Shown here in pieces: positions 27,746 through 39,863 of a stretch of DNA of 64,000 nucleotides. Position 1 is the first letter of the stretch, and each line of letters starts with the position of its first letter. The notes beneath the pieces are model-generated. The model ran no database searches. It worked only from the letters and a program-made list of their open reading frames with translations, and was not told the origin of the DNA. The position numbers were made by a program, and so were the translations under genes. This DNA is from Ramlibacter sp. (GTDB taxonomy: Bacteria > Pseudomonadota > Gammaproteobacteria > Burkholderiales > Burkholderiaceae_C): assembly GCF_029866045.1 (NCBI RefSeq), contig NZ_JARXAB010000027.1:1-64000 (forward strand). Reading direction: 5' to 3'.

Positions 27746-30583
27746 ATGTCCAGTACGACCGTCGCCGAGCTCGCCAGTGAGCTCAAGAAAACTTCAGACC
27801 AGCTGCTCGAGCAGCTGCGTAGCGCGGGGGTGGCCAAGGCCGCACCCAGCGACACGGTTTCCGAGACCGACAAGCAGAAGCTCCTAGGCTATCTGCAGGC
27901 GGCCCACGGAACCGCGTCGCCCGAGCGTAAGAAGATCACGCTCACCAAGAAGTCCACCTCCGAGATCAAGCAGGCCGACGCCACCGGGCGGGCTCGCACC
28001 ATCCAGGTCGAAGTCCGCAAGAAGCGGACCTTCATCAAGCGCGATGAAACCGAGGGTGTCGCCGAGCCTCAGGCTACCGCCCCAGCCGCTTCCATCCTGG
28101 ATCAGAGCGAGCTGGCTCGCCGCGAGGAAGAGGCCCGCCGCCAAGCCGAGCTGATTCGACGGCAAGAGGAAGACCTCGCCGAGAAGCGTCGTCAACGCGA
28201 GGAGGCCGAGCAGCGTGAGCGCGACGCTGAGGTCCGTGCCGCCGCCTACCAGGCTGCCGAGCAAGCCAAGAAGTCCGAGGTCAGCGCGCTCAAGGAAGAG
28301 GCCGCTGCTGAGGCCGCCGCCAGTGCCGAGGCTCGCGCAGCTGCCCAAGCCGAGGCTCGCGCCAAAGCCGACGCCGAGTCCAAGGCGCGCTCTGACGAGG
28401 ACGCTGCACGCGCCCGCGACCTGGACGAACGTCGACGCAAAGCCCTGGCGGAAGCCGAGGCCATCCGCGCCATGATGGCCACGCCCAAAAAGGTACTGGT
28501 GGCCAAAAAGCCCGAGGAGCCCAAGCCAGCGGAAGCAGCGAAGGTTGCCAAGGGCACGCTGCACAAACCCGCTGTCGGGACCGGCACCGGTCGGCCCGCT
28601 CCCGCCAGCCCGGCTCCCGCTGGCGCAGGCAAGGAACTCAAGTCTGCCAAGCTGTCCTCCAGCTGGGCGGGTGATCCGGCCAAGAAGAAAGCCATCCCGA
28701 CCCGGGGCGACGCCTCCGGCGGCGTCGGCCGCAACAACTGGCGCGGAGGCCCGCGCGGTGGTGGCGGTCGCCGCGGTGGTCGTGGCGACTCCCGCGAGGA
28801 GATGCAGGCCCAGCCGACCGAGCTGCGCGTGCTGGAAGTGCACGTGCCGGAAACCATCACCGTGGCCGAATTGGCGCACAAGATGGCGGTCAAGGCCTCC
28901 GAGGTCATCAAGGTGCTGATGAAGATGGGCCAGATGGTCACCATCAACCAGCCGCTAGACCAGGACACGGCCATGATCGTGGTCGAGGAAATGGGCCATA
29001 CCGCGGTGGTCGCTGCGCTCGATGATCCGGAAGCCTTCACCGACGAGGACGTGGGCGCCGTTGAAGGTCCCGCCATGCCGCGCGCCCCTGTGGTGACCGT
29101 CATGGGCCACGTCGACCACGGCAAGACCTCGCTGCTGGACTTCATCCGCCGCTCCAAGGTGGCTGCGGGCGAAGCCGGTGGCATCACCCAGCACATTGGC
29201 GCTTATCACGTCGAGACGCCGCGCGGCATGGTGTCCTTCCTGGATACCCCTGGCCACGAAGCCTTTACCGCCATGCGTGCTCGCGGCGCCAAAGCCACGG
29301 ACATCGTCATCTTGGTGGTGGCAGCCGACGACGGCGTCATGCCCCAGACCAAAGAGGCGATCAAGCACGCCAAGGCGGCGGGCGTGCCTATCGTCGTGGC
29401 GGTCAACAAGATCGACAAGCCCGAAGCCAACCCAGACCGCGTCAAGCAGGAACTGGTGGTCGAGGAAGTCGTCCCCGAAGAATATGGCGGTGAATCGCCC
29501 TTCGTGAATGTGTCCGCGCGTACCGGCGAGGGGGTGGACGCCCTGCTCGAGCAAGTGCTGCTCCAGGCCGAGGTGCTGGAGTTGAAGGCGCCGGTCGAAG
29601 CGGCCGCCAAGGGTCTCGTCATCGAAGCCCAACTCGACAAGGGACGTGGTCCGGTGGCCACCGTGCTGGTCCAGTCGGGCACCCTCAAGACGGGCGATGT
29701 GGTCCTCGCTGGCCAAACCTTTGGCCGCGTGCGCGCCATGCTGGACGAAGACGGTAAGAGCATCAAGTCGGCCGGTCCTTCCATTCCGGTGGAAATCCAG
29801 GGCTTGACCGAGGTGCCCCAGGCGGGTGACGAGTTCATGGTGCTCGGTGACGAGCGGCGTGCCCGCGAAATCGCCACCTACCGCGCTGGCAAGTTCCGCA
29901 ACACCAAGCTGGCCAAGTTGCAAGCGGCCAAGCTGGAAAACATGTTTGCCGACATTGGCGCCGGCGAGGTCAAGACGCTGCCGATCATCATCAAGGCCGA
30001 CGTGCAAGGCTCGCAGGAGGCCCTGGCCACCTCGCTGCTCAAGCTCTCGACCGATGAGGTCAAGGTGCAAATGGTCTACACCGGTGTCGGTGGAATCAGC
30101 GAGTCCGACGTCAACCTGGCCATTGCTTCCAAGGCAGTGATCATCGGCTTCAATGTGCGCGCTGATTCTGGCGCCCGGAAGCTGGCCGAGGGCAACGGCG
30201 TGGATCTGCGCTACTACAGCATCATCTACGACGCGGTCGACGAGTTGAAGGTCGCCATGTCCGGCATGCTGGCCCCCGAGCAACGTGAAGAAGCGCTGGG
30301 TACCGCCGAGATCCGCACCGTGTTCGTGGCTTCCAAGATCGGTACCGTGGCGGGCTCCTACATCACCTCCGGCCAGGTCACCCGTGGTTGCAAGTTCCGC
30401 CTGCTGCGGGACAACGTGGTGGTCTACAGCGGCGACATTGAGTCGGTTCGCCGGCTCAAGGACGACGTGCGCGAAGTCAAGGACGGCTTCGAGTGCGGTA
30501 TCAAGCTGCGCAACTACAACGACATCAAAGAAGGCGATCAACTCGAGTTCTACGAGGTCAAGGAGATCGCGCGGACGCTGTAA
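27746..30583 (+). CDS. infB: translation initiation factor IF-2
   Basis: 945 aa. The N-terminus (1-60) is an IF2_N domain, followed by an Ala/Glu/Arg-rich helical linker (about 125-250) and a Gly/Arg-rich segment (about 320-345). A second IF2_N repeat spans about 360-410. The GTPase domain has [10 protein letters not shown] near residue 453, DTPGHEAF and [12 protein letters not shown]. The C-terminal EF-Tu-like domains 2 to 4 end in the fMet-tRNA-binding region around [20 protein letters not shown] precedes the ATG. It delivers fMet-tRNA to the 30S subunit. Confidence 0.98.
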   Translation: MSSTTVAELASELKKTSDQLLEQLRSAGVAKAAPSDTVSETDKQKLLGYLQAAHGTASPERKKITLTKKSTSEIKQADATGRARTIQVEVRKKRTFIKRDETEGVAEPQATAPAASILDQSELARREEEARRQAELIRRQEEDLAEKRRQREEAEQRERDAEVRAAAYQAAEQAKKSEVSALKEEAAAEAAASAEARAAAQAEARAKADAESKARSDEDAARARDLDERRRKALAEAEAIRAMMATPKKVLVAKKPEEPKPAEAAKVAKGTLHKPAVGTGTGRPAPASPAPAGAGKELKSAKLSSSWAGDPAKKKAIPTRGDASGGVGRNNWRGGPRGGGGRRGGRGDSREEMQAQPTELRVLEVHVPETITVAELAHKMAVKASEVIKVLMKMGQMVTINQPLDQDTAMIVVEEMGHTAVVAALDDPEAFTDEDVGAVEGPAMPRAPVVTVMGHVDHGKTSLLDFIRRSKVAAGEAGGITQHIGAYHVETPRGMVSFLDTPGHEAFTAMRARGAKATDIVILVVAADDGVMPQTKEAIKHAKAAGVPIVVAVNKIDKPEANPDRVKQELVVEEVVPEEYGGESPFVNVSARTGEGVDALLEQVLLQAEVLELKAPVEAAAKGLVIEAQLDKGRGPVATVLVQSGTLKTGDVVLAGQTFGRVRAMLDEDGKSIKSAGPSIPVEIQGLTEVPQAGDEFMVLGDERRAREIATYRAGKFRNTKLAKLQAAKLENMFADIGAGEVKTLPIIIKADVQGSQEALATSLLKLSTDEVKVQMVYTGVGGISESDVNLAIASKAVIIGFNVRADSGARKLAEGNGVDLRYYSIIYDAVDELKVAMSGMLAPEQREEALGTAEIRTVFVASKIGTVAGSYITSGQVTRGCKFRLLRDNVVVYSGDIESVRRLKDDVREVKDGFECGIKLRNYNDIKEGDQLEFYEVKEIARTL

Positions 30584-30611
30584 GGCGCGCGCTGTCCCCC
30601 CGTTCCGCGCG

Positions 30612-30983
30612 ATGCCCAAAAGAGCAGCTCCGAACCGTAACTTCAAGGTAGCGGACCAGATCCAGCGCGATCTGGCGGACCTGATCGCCCGCGAATTGAA
30701 GGACCCGCGCGTGGGCATGGTCACCATCCAGGGCATCGAGCTCACGCCAGACTACGCCCACGCCAAGGTTTTCTTCAGCGTGCTCAATGGCGATGTCGAG
30801 GAAACGGCGCAGGGTCTCAACCAGGCCGCCGGCTTTTTGCGCAGTGGGCTGTTCAAGCGCCTGCATATCCATACGGTGCCGACGCTGCACTTCGTCTATG
30901 ACCGCACGCCCGAGCGCGCGGCCGACATGAACGCGCTGATCGCCCGAGCGGTGGCCTCCCGTTCCAAGGACACCGAGACCTGA
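30612..30983 (+). CDS. rbfA: 30S ribosome-binding factor RbfA
   Basis: 123 aa from ATG 30612. RbfA features are [27 protein letters not shown], the [12 protein letters not shown] strand and the conserved [21 protein letters not shown] end. It assists 16S rRNA 5'-end maturation and 30S assembly. It lies 28 bp after infB and 2 bp before truB, in the conserved order. Confidence 0.96.
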   Translation: MPKRAAPNRNFKVADQIQRDLADLIARELKDPRVGMVTIQGIELTPDYAHAKVFFSVLNGDVEETAQGLNQAAGFLRSGLFKRLHIHTVPTLHFVYDRTPERAADMNALIARAVASRSKDTET

Positions 30984-30985
30984 GC

Positions 30986-31972
30986 ATGAACGCACCACGA
31001 GCACGGGTCGTGAGGCGCCCCGTGCATGGGGTGCTGGTACTCGACAAATCACGCGGTATTTCCAGCAATAACGCACTGCAAAAGGCCAAATGGCTGCTGC
31101 GGGCGGAAAAAGCCGGCCATACCGGCACGCTGGATCCGCTGGCCACTGGGGCCTTGCCCCTGTGTTTCGGCGCGGCCACCAAATTCAGCGGGCTCCAATT
31201 GGAGGCCGACAAAACCTACGAGGCGGTTGCGGTGCTGGGCGTTCGAACCGCCAGCGGTGACGCCGAGGGCGACGTGATCGAGTCGCTGGATCCACGGGCC
31301 GTCTCCCTACCCACCCCGGCGGAGCTGGCGGTGGTTCAGGCGCAATTTACCGGCCCCATCCGTCAGATGCCGCCGATGCACAGCGCCCTCAAGAAGAACG
31401 GCAAGCCGCTGTACGAATACGCCAGGGCAGGGGAGGAGGTCGAGCGCGAGCCGCGTGAGGTCACCATCCACGCCCTGACCATCACCCCGCATGCGCCCGC
31501 GGCCACCGGGCACCCGACCTTGCACATTCGGGCCACGGTGAGCAAAGGGACCTACATCCGCACCCTCGGCGAGGACATTGGCGCCGCCCTCGGTTGGGGC
31601 GCGCACCTGTCTGCATTGCGCCGAACCGACACCGGCGGCTTGTCGGTGCAGGACTCGATCACGCTCGAAGCCCTGGAGGCCCTGCCCGAGGGCGAGCGCC
31701 TCGCGCAACTGCTGCCGCCCGAGGCCCTGTTGGCCGGACATACCCGCGTCACGCTCGGCACAGATGATGCGGGTCGTTTTCTTTCCGGCCTGCGCCGGCG
31801 CGGTGCGTGGCCAGATGCCAGTGCCGTGGCGGTGTTCGGCGACGCGCCGCCGGCCCTCCTGGGCACGGCGCATGTCAAAGCCAGTGAATTGATCCCGGGG
31901 CGTCTGCTGAGCCCCATCGAAATACAGCAAATCCTGGAATCCAGAGCATCCCAAGAGGTAACCATCCCATGA
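30986..31972 (+). CDS. truB: tRNA pseudouridine(55) synthase TruB
   Basis: 328 aa. Catalytic motif GHTGTLDPLATGALPLCFG contains the essential Asp. DKTYEAVAVLGVRTASGDAEG, the QMPPMHSALKKNGKPLYEYARAG thumb region and STRGTYIRTL-like SKGTYIRTLGEDIG follow. It makes pseudouridine 55 in the T loop of tRNAs. Its stop codon overlaps the typA start (ATGA). Confidence 0.97.
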   Translation: MNAPRARVVRRPVHGVLVLDKSRGISSNNALQKAKWLLRAEKAGHTGTLDPLATGALPLCFGAATKFSGLQLEADKTYEAVAVLGVRTASGDAEGDVIESLDPRAVSLPTPAELAVVQAQFTGPIRQMPPMHSALKKNGKPLYEYARAGEEVEREPREVTIHALTITPHAPAATGHPTLHIRATVSKGTYIRTLGEDIGAALGWGAHLSALRRTDTGGLSVQDSITLEALEALPEGERLAQLLPPEALLAGHTRVTLGTDDAGRFLSGLRRRGAWPDASAVAVFGDAPPALLGTAHVKASELIPGRLLSPIEIQQILESRASQEVTIP

Positions 31973-33798
31973 GCACTCCCATTCGCAACATCGCCATCAT
32001 CGCCCACGTGGACCATGGCAAGACCACCATGGTCGACCAACTGCTGCGGCAGTCGGGCACCTTTGCCGACCACGAGAAGGTGGTCGACACGGTGATGGAC
32101 AACAACGCCATCGAGCGCGAGCGCGGCATCACCATCCTGGCCAAAAACTGCGCGGTGAGCTGGCAGGGCACCCACATCAACATCGTCGATACCCCCGGCC
32201 ACGCGGACTTCGGCGGCGAGGTCGAGCGGGCCCTGTCCATGGTCGACGGCGTGGTGTTGCTGATCGACGCCCAAGAGGGCCCCATGCCCCAGACCCGATT
32301 CGTGACCAAAAAGGCGCTGGCCCTGGGCCTGCGCCCCATTCTGGTGGTGAACAAGGTCGACAAGCCCGGCGCCAACCCCGACAAGGTGATCAACGCCGCT
32401 TTTGACCTGTTCGACAAGCTCGGCGCCACCGACGAACAGCTTGATTTCCCGGTGGTCTATGCCTCGGGCATCAATGGCTGGTCCTCGATGACCGAAGGGG
32501 CGCCCGGCGAGCAGTGGGGTCCCGACATGTCGGCCCTGTTCGACACCATCCTCAAGCACGTTCCCGCCAACTCGGGTGATGCCTCGGCGCCGCTGCAATT
32601 GCAGATCTCTGCGCTCGACTTTTCCACCTTCGTGGGCCGCATCGGTGTGGGCCGCATCAGCCAGGGCACGATCAAGCCCTCGATGGACGTTCTGGTCATG
32701 GAAGGCCCGGACGGCAAGGCGGTCAAGGGCCGCATTAACCAGGTGTTGACCTTCCAGGGCCTGGATCGCGTGCAGGTGACCGAGGCTGGTCCCGGCCACA
32801 TTGTCCTGATCAACGGCATCGACGAAGTAGGCATCGGCGTCACCATCACGGAGCCCGCCAACCCGGCGCCGCTGCCGATGCTCAAGGTCGACGAGCCCAC
32901 CCTGACCATGAACTTCTGCGTCAACACCAGTCCGCTGGCCGGCCGTGAAGGCAAGTACGTCACCAGCCGCCAACTCTGGGACCGCCTGCAAAAGGAACTC
33001 CAGCACAACGTGGCGCTGCGCGTGTCTGAGACCAAGGAGGAGGGCGTGTTCGAAGTGATGGGCCGAGGCGAACTACACCTGACCATCTTGCTGGAAAACA
33101 TGCGCCGTGAAGGCTATGAGATGGCCGTGTCCAAGCCGCGCGTGGTCTTTCGCATGGTCGACGGCGAGCGTCACGAGCCGATCGAGCTGGTGACAGCCGA
33201 CATTGAAGAACAACATCAGGGCGGCGTCATGCAGGCCTTGGGCGAGCGCAAGGGCGAGCTGGTGAACATGGAGCCCGATGGGCGTGGCCGCGTGCGCCTC
33301 GAGTACCGCATTCCGGCGCGTGGCCTCATTGGCTTCTCGAACGAGTTCTTGAACCTGACCCGTGGCTCTGGCCTCATCTCCAACATCTTTGACGGCTACG
33401 AGCCGCACAAGGGCGACATCGGCGGCCGTAAGAACGGCGTGCTGATCTCCATGGACGACGGCGAAATCTTCACCTACGCCCTGGGCAAGCTCGATGATCG
33501 CGGTCGCATGTTCGTCCGGGCCAACGACCCGGTGTACGAGGGCATGATCGTCGGCATCCACAGCCGCGACAACGACTTGGTGGTCAACGCCACTCGCACC
33601 AAGCAGCTGACCAACTTCCGCGTTTCCGGCAAGGAAGACGCGATCAAGATCACACCCCCGATCGAGCTGACCCTGGAGTACGGCGTCGAGTTCATCGAGG
33701 ACGACGAGCTGGTCGAAATCACGCCCAAGAGCGTGCGCCTGCGCAAGCGTTACCTCAAGGAACACGACCGCAAGCGCGCGTCCCGCGAAGCCGCGTAA
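31969..33798 (+). CDS. typA: translational GTPase TypA/BipA
   Basis: 609 aa, full family length. The GTPase domain has AHVDHGKTTMVDQLL near residue 13, RERGITILAKN, DTPGHADFGGEVER and NKVDKPGA. The EF-G-like domains III and V and the BipA-specific C-terminal domain (SNEFLNLTRGSGLI, GRKNGVLISMDDG, LRKRYL) follow. It acts on ribosomes in stress and low-temperature growth. It is translationally coupled to truB. Confidence 0.98.
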   Translation: MSTPIRNIAIIAHVDHGKTTMVDQLLRQSGTFADHEKVVDTVMDNNAIERERGITILAKNCAVSWQGTHINIVDTPGHADFGGEVERALSMVDGVVLLIDAQEGPMPQTRFVTKKALALGLRPILVVNKVDKPGANPDKVINAAFDLFDKLGATDEQLDFPVVYASGINGWSSMTEGAPGEQWGPDMSALFDTILKHVPANSGDASAPLQLQISALDFSTFVGRIGVGRISQGTIKPSMDVLVMEGPDGKAVKGRINQVLTFQGLDRVQVTEAGPGHIVLINGIDEVGIGVTITEPANPAPLPMLKVDEPTLTMNFCVNTSPLAGREGKYVTSRQLWDRLQKELQHNVALRVSETKEEGVFEVMGRGELHLTILLENMRREGYEMAVSKPRVVFRMVDGERHEPIELVTADIEEQHQGGVMQALGERKGELVNMEPDGRGRVRLEYRIPARGLIGFSNEFLNLTRGSGLISNIFDGYEPHKGDIGGRKNGVLISMDDGEIFTYALGKLDDRGRMFVRANDPVYEGMIVGIHSRDNDLVVNATRTKQLTNFRVSGKEDAIKITPPIELTLEYGVEFIEDDELVEITPKSVRLRKRYLKEHDRKRASREAA

Positions 33799-33818
33799 TC
33801 CAGTAGCGGGGCGCCTTG

Positions 33819-34700
33819 ATGCGGCTCACCCATGGACGTGCCGTGCTGGCGATGGTGGGGGTGACCCTGCTGTGGTCCACCGCCGGCGTCGTCACCCGTC
33901 ACCTCGAGCAGGCGGCCCGCTTCGAGGTGACCTTCTGGCGTAGCTTCTTCACCCTGGTATCGCTGGCAGTGATCTTGCCCCTGCTGCGGGGCCCTGGCGT
34001 TTTTGCGCGCCTGCGGCATGCGCCAAAAGCCCTGTGGGTCTCGGGCCTGTGCTGGAGCGTGATGTTCACCGCCTTCATGTTGGCGATGACCTTGACCACG
34101 GTGGCCCATGTGCTGGTGACCATGTCCATCGGCCCGCTGCTCACGGCGCTGGGCGCGCGAATCTTTCTGCGCCATCGCATTGCGCTGCGAACCTGGGTTG
34201 CCATTGCGGTGGCCGGAGGCGCCATTGCCTGGATCTACGGCAGCCAGATCGGACAGGTTGGCCCGGCGGGGTGGCTGGGGATCGCGGTCGCCTTTGCGGT
34301 GCCCGTCGCAGGCGCTACCAACTGGACGCTGAACCAGCGCGCCCAAGCCCGCGGTGAGCAGGTCGACCTGGTACCGGCGGTGGCCGTGGGCGCCCTGGTG
34401 TCCTGCCTGGCGATGCTGCCGTTGGCGCTGCCTTTTCAGGCAACGGCCCATGACCTGAGCCTGCTGGCATTTTTGGGCTTGTTCCAACTGGCCATTCCTT
34501 GCGTGGGCGCCGTGCTGTGTGCCCGTGTCCTGAGCGCGCCAGAGTTGTCACTGCTGGCATTGCTCGAGGTGGTGTTTGGCATCTTGCTGGCGTGGGTGGG
34601 TGCGGGGGAAGTGCCCGAGGCCCGTGTGCTGGTGGGCGGGTTGCTGGTGCTGGCGGCCTTGCTAGGCAATGAGATTCTTGGATGGAGACAAGCGCGATGA
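33819..34700 (+). CDS. EamA-family (DMT) transporter
   Basis: 293 aa from ATG 33819, with a TTG three bases earlier possible. About ten hydrophobic segments are arranged in two EamA repeats: the first begins AVLAMVGVTLLWSTAGVVTRHLE, and the second begins around GWLGIAVAFAVPVAGATNWTLN. The RFEVTFWRSFFTLVSLAVILPLL motif after TM1 is typical of DMT permeases. It is an inner-membrane exporter of metabolites of unknown identity. It follows typA by 20 bp and overlaps the hydratase/hydrolase gene by ATGA. Confidence 0.9.
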   Translation: MRLTHGRAVLAMVGVTLLWSTAGVVTRHLEQAARFEVTFWRSFFTLVSLAVILPLLRGPGVFARLRHAPKALWVSGLCWSVMFTAFMLAMTLTTVAHVLVTMSIGPLLTALGARIFLRHRIALRTWVAIAVAGGAIAWIYGSQIGQVGPAGWLGIAVAFAVPVAGATNWTLNQRAQARGEQVDLVPAVAVGALVSCLAMLPLALPFQATAHDLSLLAFLGLFQLAIPCVGAVLCARVLSAPELSLLALLEVVFGILLAWVGAGEVPEARVLVGGLLVLAALLGNEILGWRQAR

Positions 34701-35863
34701 GCCCCTCTCACCCCGACATACTGACCGAGCGGCGCGGCCGCTTTGGCCTCATCACCCTCAACCGGCCGAAGGCGCTCAATGCCCTGTCTCTGGCGATGGT
34801 GCGCGCCCTGACCGCGACGCTTCGTGACTGGGCCGACGACGACCAGATCAACGCCGTGGCCCTGCGCGGCATGGGCCGGGAAGGGCCGTTTGGCGCCTTC
34901 TGCGCGGGCGGCGACATCCGTTTTTTCCACCGGGCCGCACTGGCTGGCGACCCGCGGCTGGAGGATTTTTTCACCGAGGAATACGCCCTCAACCACTTGG
35001 TACACCGCTATCCCAAGCCCTATGTGGTGTTGATGGACGGCATCGTGATGGGCGGCGGCATGGGCATCGCCGGCCACGGCGCGGCGCAGTCGCTGCGGGT
35101 GGCGACCGAGCGCACGAAGATGGCCATGCCCGAAACCCACATCGGGCTCTTTCCCGATGTGGGCGGTGGTTGGTTCCTGGCGCGTTGCCCCGGCCATGTC
35201 GGCGAGTACCTCGCGCTCACCGGGCAGGTGATCGGGGGAGCGGACGCCCGTGACGCGGGCCTGGCCGATACGGTGGTGGCCAGTACCGAGTTGCCAGCGC
35301 TGTGGGAGCGAATGGCCGATGGTGACACCGCTGCCTTGCACACACTGCCCGCAACGACCGCTGCTGCCGACACTTCGGTAGCGTCGGTAGCGTCTGCTGG
35401 GTCCGCTGCGGCCTTAGCGGCGGGAACGGTACTCCCCGCCGCGCGGGCTTCGATCGACCGCGTCTTCGGTTTGCCGACGGTGCCGGAGATAGCCCAGGCC
35501 CTGGCCTCCGAGGCCGCGGCGGGCGACGCCTGGGCCGCACAAACCCTGGCCGCGCTGCGCCAGCGCTCGCCGATGATGCTGCACGTGGTGCTGGCCCAGA
35601 TCCGGCGCGCCCGCAGCATGAGCCTGACGCAAGACCTGCGCATGGAACGCGACATGGTGCGCCATTGCTTCCATACCGAACACCTGGCCCGCAGCGGCGC
35701 CGCGAGCGAAACAGTGGAGGGGATTCGTGCTCTGGCGGTCGACAAGGACCACAGCCCCAAGTGGAACCCTGCGCGCATCGAAGATGTCACACCCGAGATG
35801 GTCGAGCCGTTCTTCGAGAGTCCCTGGCCGGCCTGGGCGCATCCGCTGCGGGACCTCGCCTGA
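34697..35863 (+). CDS. enoyl-CoA hydratase/isomerase family, 3-hydroxyisobutyryl-CoA hydrolase-like
   Basis: 388 aa from ATG 34697, which overlaps the transporter stop; an ATG at 34682 is an alternative. Crotonase-fold features are LITLNRPKALNALSLAMVRAL, AFCAGGDIRFFH (oxyanion loop), GIVMGGGMGIAGHG and the HIBCH-type METHIGLFPDVGGGWFLARCPG with catalytic Glu and Asp. The C-terminal extension (SPKWNPARIEDVTPEMVEPFF) fits 3-hydroxyisobutyryl-CoA hydrolases of valine catabolism. An Ala/Ser/Thr-rich insert (about 220-250) is unusual. No other valine genes are adjacent. Confidence 0.88.
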   Translation: MSPSHPDILTERRGRFGLITLNRPKALNALSLAMVRALTATLRDWADDDQINAVALRGMGREGPFGAFCAGGDIRFFHRAALAGDPRLEDFFTEEYALNHLVHRYPKPYVVLMDGIVMGGGMGIAGHGAAQSLRVATERTKMAMPETHIGLFPDVGGGWFLARCPGHVGEYLALTGQVIGGADARDAGLADTVVASTELPALWERMADGDTAALHTLPATTAAADTSVASVASAGSAAALAAGTVLPAARASIDRVFGLPTVPEIAQALASEAAAGDAWAAQTLAALRQRSPMMLHVVLAQIRRARSMSLTQDLRMERDMVRHCFHTEHLARSGAASETVEGIRALAVDKDHSPKWNPARIEDVTPEMVEPFFESPWPAWAHPLRDLA

Positions 35864-35886
35864 TCGAGGCCGCCTGAAAAAGGCCC

Positions 35887-36360
35887 TCAGCGATTGCGCT
35901 GCTTCATCGCCCGCTCGACCTCGCGCTTGCCCTCACGATCGGCGATCGTGGCGCGCTTGTCGTGCTCACCCTTGCCTTTGGCCAACGCAATCTCGCACTT
36001 GGCGCGGCCTGCCTTCCAGTGCAGGTTGAGCGGCACCAGGGTGTAGCCTTTTTGCTCGACCTTGCCGATCAGACGGCGGATTTCATCCTTGTGCAGCAAG
36101 AGCTTCTTGGTGCGCACCGAGTCTGGCGTCACATGGGTCGACGCGGTCTTGAGTGGGTTGATCTGGCAACCGATCAGGAACAGCTCGCCCTGCTTGATGA
36201 CCACGTAGCCGTCGGTCAACTGCACCTTGCCCTCACGCAAGGCCTTCACCTCCCACCCCTGCAGCACCATGCCGGCCTCGTACCTCTCTTCGAAGAAGTA
36301 GTTGAAGGCCGCTTTCTTGTTGTCGGCAATGCGCGCGGGGGCTTCGGGCTTCTTGGACAT
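35887..36360 (-). CDS. smpB: SsrA-binding protein SmpB
   Basis: 157 aa from ATG 36360. Family motifs are [55 protein letters not shown] and the basic tail [23 protein letters not shown]. It binds tmRNA and delivers it to stalled ribosomes. It is divergent from ratA, an arrangement conserved in proteobacteria. It is convergent with the preceding crotonase gene, 23 bp apart, with no visible terminator. Confidence 0.98.
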   Translation of the reverse strand: MSKKPEAPARIADNKKAAFNYFFEERYEAGMVLQGWEVKALREGKVQLTDGYVVIKQGELFLIGCQINPLKTASTHVTPDSVRTKKLLLHKDEIRRLIGKVEQKGYTLVPLNLHWKAGRAKCEIALAKGKGEHDKRATIADREGKREVERAMKQRNR

Positions 36361-36491
36361 GGGATGGAGGGAGGGGCCGGTCCGGCTCAATACAATCGAT
36401 GCCTGACCCGCGCAATGGCGGGAGTTGCCGGAGACGGCTCGCGGGCCGCCCGGGACCCTGCAAGGGCGCGCGGCAGGCCCCACGATTGTCC

Positions 36492-36935
36492 ATGAAAACC
36501 GTCCACAAATCCGTCCTGATCTGGTACAGCGCCGAGGAGATGTTCGCGCTGGTTCGGGACGTGGCCGTGTATCCGCAGTTTCTGCCCTGGTGTGACACCA
36601 CCCGCGTGTTGGAGGAGGATGAGGCTGGCATGCAGGCACAGGTGGGCATTGCCTTCGCCGGCATCCGGCAGACCTTCACCACCCGCAACAGCCATGTGCC
36701 TGGACGCCAGATTGACCTGGCCTTGGTGGACGGACCGTTCTCGCATCTGGCGGGCCACTGGCGCTTCACTCCCGTGGGCGCAGCCGGTGAGCGCGCCTGC
36801 AAGGTAGAGCTCTCGCTGGACTACGCCTTTCGCAGCGCCACACTGGCGGGCCTGGTGGGGCCGGTGTTCGACAAGATTGCCGGCAGCCTGGTCGATGCCT
36901 TCGTGAAGCGGGCGGAGCAGGTCTATGGGGGCTGA
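36492..36935 (+). CDS. ratA: RatA-type START-domain protein (ubiquinone-binding / ribosome association toxin family)
   Basis: 147 aa from ATG 36492. Polyketide_cyc/START family sequence with [61 protein letters not shown] and [24 protein letters not shown]. coli RatA (YfjG) was described as blocking 50S/30S association, and eukaryotic Coq10 homologues bind ubiquinone; which role applies here is unknown. It is divergent from smpB and upstream of rnfH, as in E. coli. Confidence 0.92.
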   Translation: MKTVHKSVLIWYSAEEMFALVRDVAVYPQFLPWCDTTRVLEEDEAGMQAQVGIAFAGIRQTFTTRNSHVPGRQIDLALVDGPFSHLAGHWRFTPVGAAGERACKVELSLDYAFRSATLAGLVGPVFDKIAGSLVDAFVKRAEQVYGG

Positions 36936-36945
36936 GTTCCGAGTC

Positions 36946-36999
36946 GCAGTAGCCGCAGAAGGCGCACATAGCGCAGATGGCGCAGATGGCGCGGTAGAC
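36946..36999 (+). repeat. six degenerate tandem 9-bp repeats (consensus GCAGATGGC)
   Basis: Consecutive units from 36946: GCAGTAGCC, GCAGAAGGC, GCACATAGC, GCAGATGGC, GCAGATGGC, GCGGTAGAC. Units four and five are identical. They fill the short spacer between ratA and rnfH. Because 9 is a multiple of 3, the array is open in the frame of a 31-codon ORF beginning at ATG 36925 inside ratA. Confidence 0.75.
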
Positions 37000-37010
37000 G
37001 CCGCTTGCTT

Positions 37011-37364
37011 ATGCGAGTGACCGTGGTCTACAGCCCAGCGCCGCGGCTGACACGGGAGTGGTCGCTGGAGTTGGCCGACAGTGCCACGCTGGCCATGGCG
37101 CTGCTGGCGTCTGGCCTGCACGCCGAGTTCCCGGACGCGGACGATGCACTGGTGAAGGGCGAGTTGACGGTGGCGGTGTGGGGGAGGGCCCAGGCGCCTG
37201 GCCACCCACTGCGTGACCAGGACCGGGTCGAGGTGCTGCGCGCCTTGCGTGTGGACCCGAAGGTGGCACGGCGCGAGCGCTTCACACAGCAGGGTTCCCG
37301 TGCGGCTGGCCTCTTTGCCAGGCGCCGCAAGGGAGACGGAAAAAACGGAGACGGAAAAGTCTGA
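37011..37364 (+). CDS. rnfH: RnfH family ubiquitin-fold protein
   Basis: 117 aa from ATG 37011. Ubiquitin-like beta-grasp family: MRVTVVYSPAPRLTREWSLEL, then GELTVAVWGRAQAPGHPLRDQDRVEVLRALRVDPKVARRERF, which matches the conserved V-G-I-x-G-x4-L-x-x-x-x-x-D-R-V-E-I-Y-R-x-L-x-x-D-P-K pattern. The tail is a short basic Lys/Gly-rich stretch. Often found beside ratA and smpB. The cellular function is unsettled. No clear ribosome site precedes it; the upstream spacer is filled by 9-bp repeats. Confidence 0.93.
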   Translation: MRVTVVYSPAPRLTREWSLELADSATLAMALLASGLHAEFPDADDALVKGELTVAVWGRAQAPGHPLRDQDRVEVLRALRVDPKVARRERFTQQGSRAAGLFARRRKGDGKNGDGKV

Positions 37365-37390
37365 AGGGGTTGCGGCCTGCACCTGCCTGC

Positions 37391-39595
<2,205 letters not shown>

Positions 39596-39610
39596 TTCCG
39601 GGATGTTGTA

Positions 39611-39629
39611 AAGTAAGGAATCCTTACTT
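39611..39629. promoter_or_regulatory. 19-bp palindrome, probable operator of the AbrB/PIN toxin-antitoxin pair
   Basis: AAGTAAGGA-A-TCCTTACTT is a perfect 9-bp inverted repeat around a single A. It ends 13 bp before the antitoxin ATG and 16 bp after the guaB stop. Autoregulation through a palindrome at the promoter is the rule for AbrB/MazE-type antitoxins. The hairpin could also affect readthrough from guaB. Confidence 0.7.
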
Positions 39630-39641
39630 AAGGGAGATCCC

Positions 39642-39863
39642 ATGCTGGCCAAGATGACCTCCAAGAACCAGATCACCCTGCCCAAGGCGGTCGTGTCAAG
39701 CGTGGCTGCGGCCGAGTACTTCGACATCGAAGTTGTCGAGGGGCGTATCGTGCTGACGCCTGTACGGATCAGTAAGGCCGATGCCCTGCGCAACAAACTG
39801 GCGGAATTGAATCTCACCGAGCAAGACATCCAAGACGCCGTCCAGTGGGCCCGTCGTGACTGA
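39642..39863 (+). CDS. AbrB/MazE-family antitoxin
   Basis: 73 aa. SpoVT/AbrB swapped-hairpin domain: MLAKMTSKNQITLPKAVVSS followed by YFDIEVVEGRIVLTPVR. The C-terminal part ([25 protein letters not shown]) is helical and is expected to bind the toxin. GGGAG lies 7 nt before the ATG. It overlaps the PIN gene by 8 bp, giving coupled translation. It presumably neutralises the PIN RNase and represses the pair through the palindrome at 39611-39629. Confidence 0.9.
   Translation: MLAKMTSKNQITLPKAVVSSVAAAEYFDIEVVEGRIVLTPVRISKADALRNKLAELNLTEQDIQDAVQWARRD

Noticed and set aside
27884-30745. Long minus-strand open frames opposite infB
   Set aside because: They are mirror frames of a high-GC gene with strong codon bias and show no family motifs; infB accounts for the sequence.
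36946-36999. CRISPR-like array
   Set aside because: Units are 9 bp, contiguous and without spacers, so this is a simple tandem repeat; no cas genes are present.
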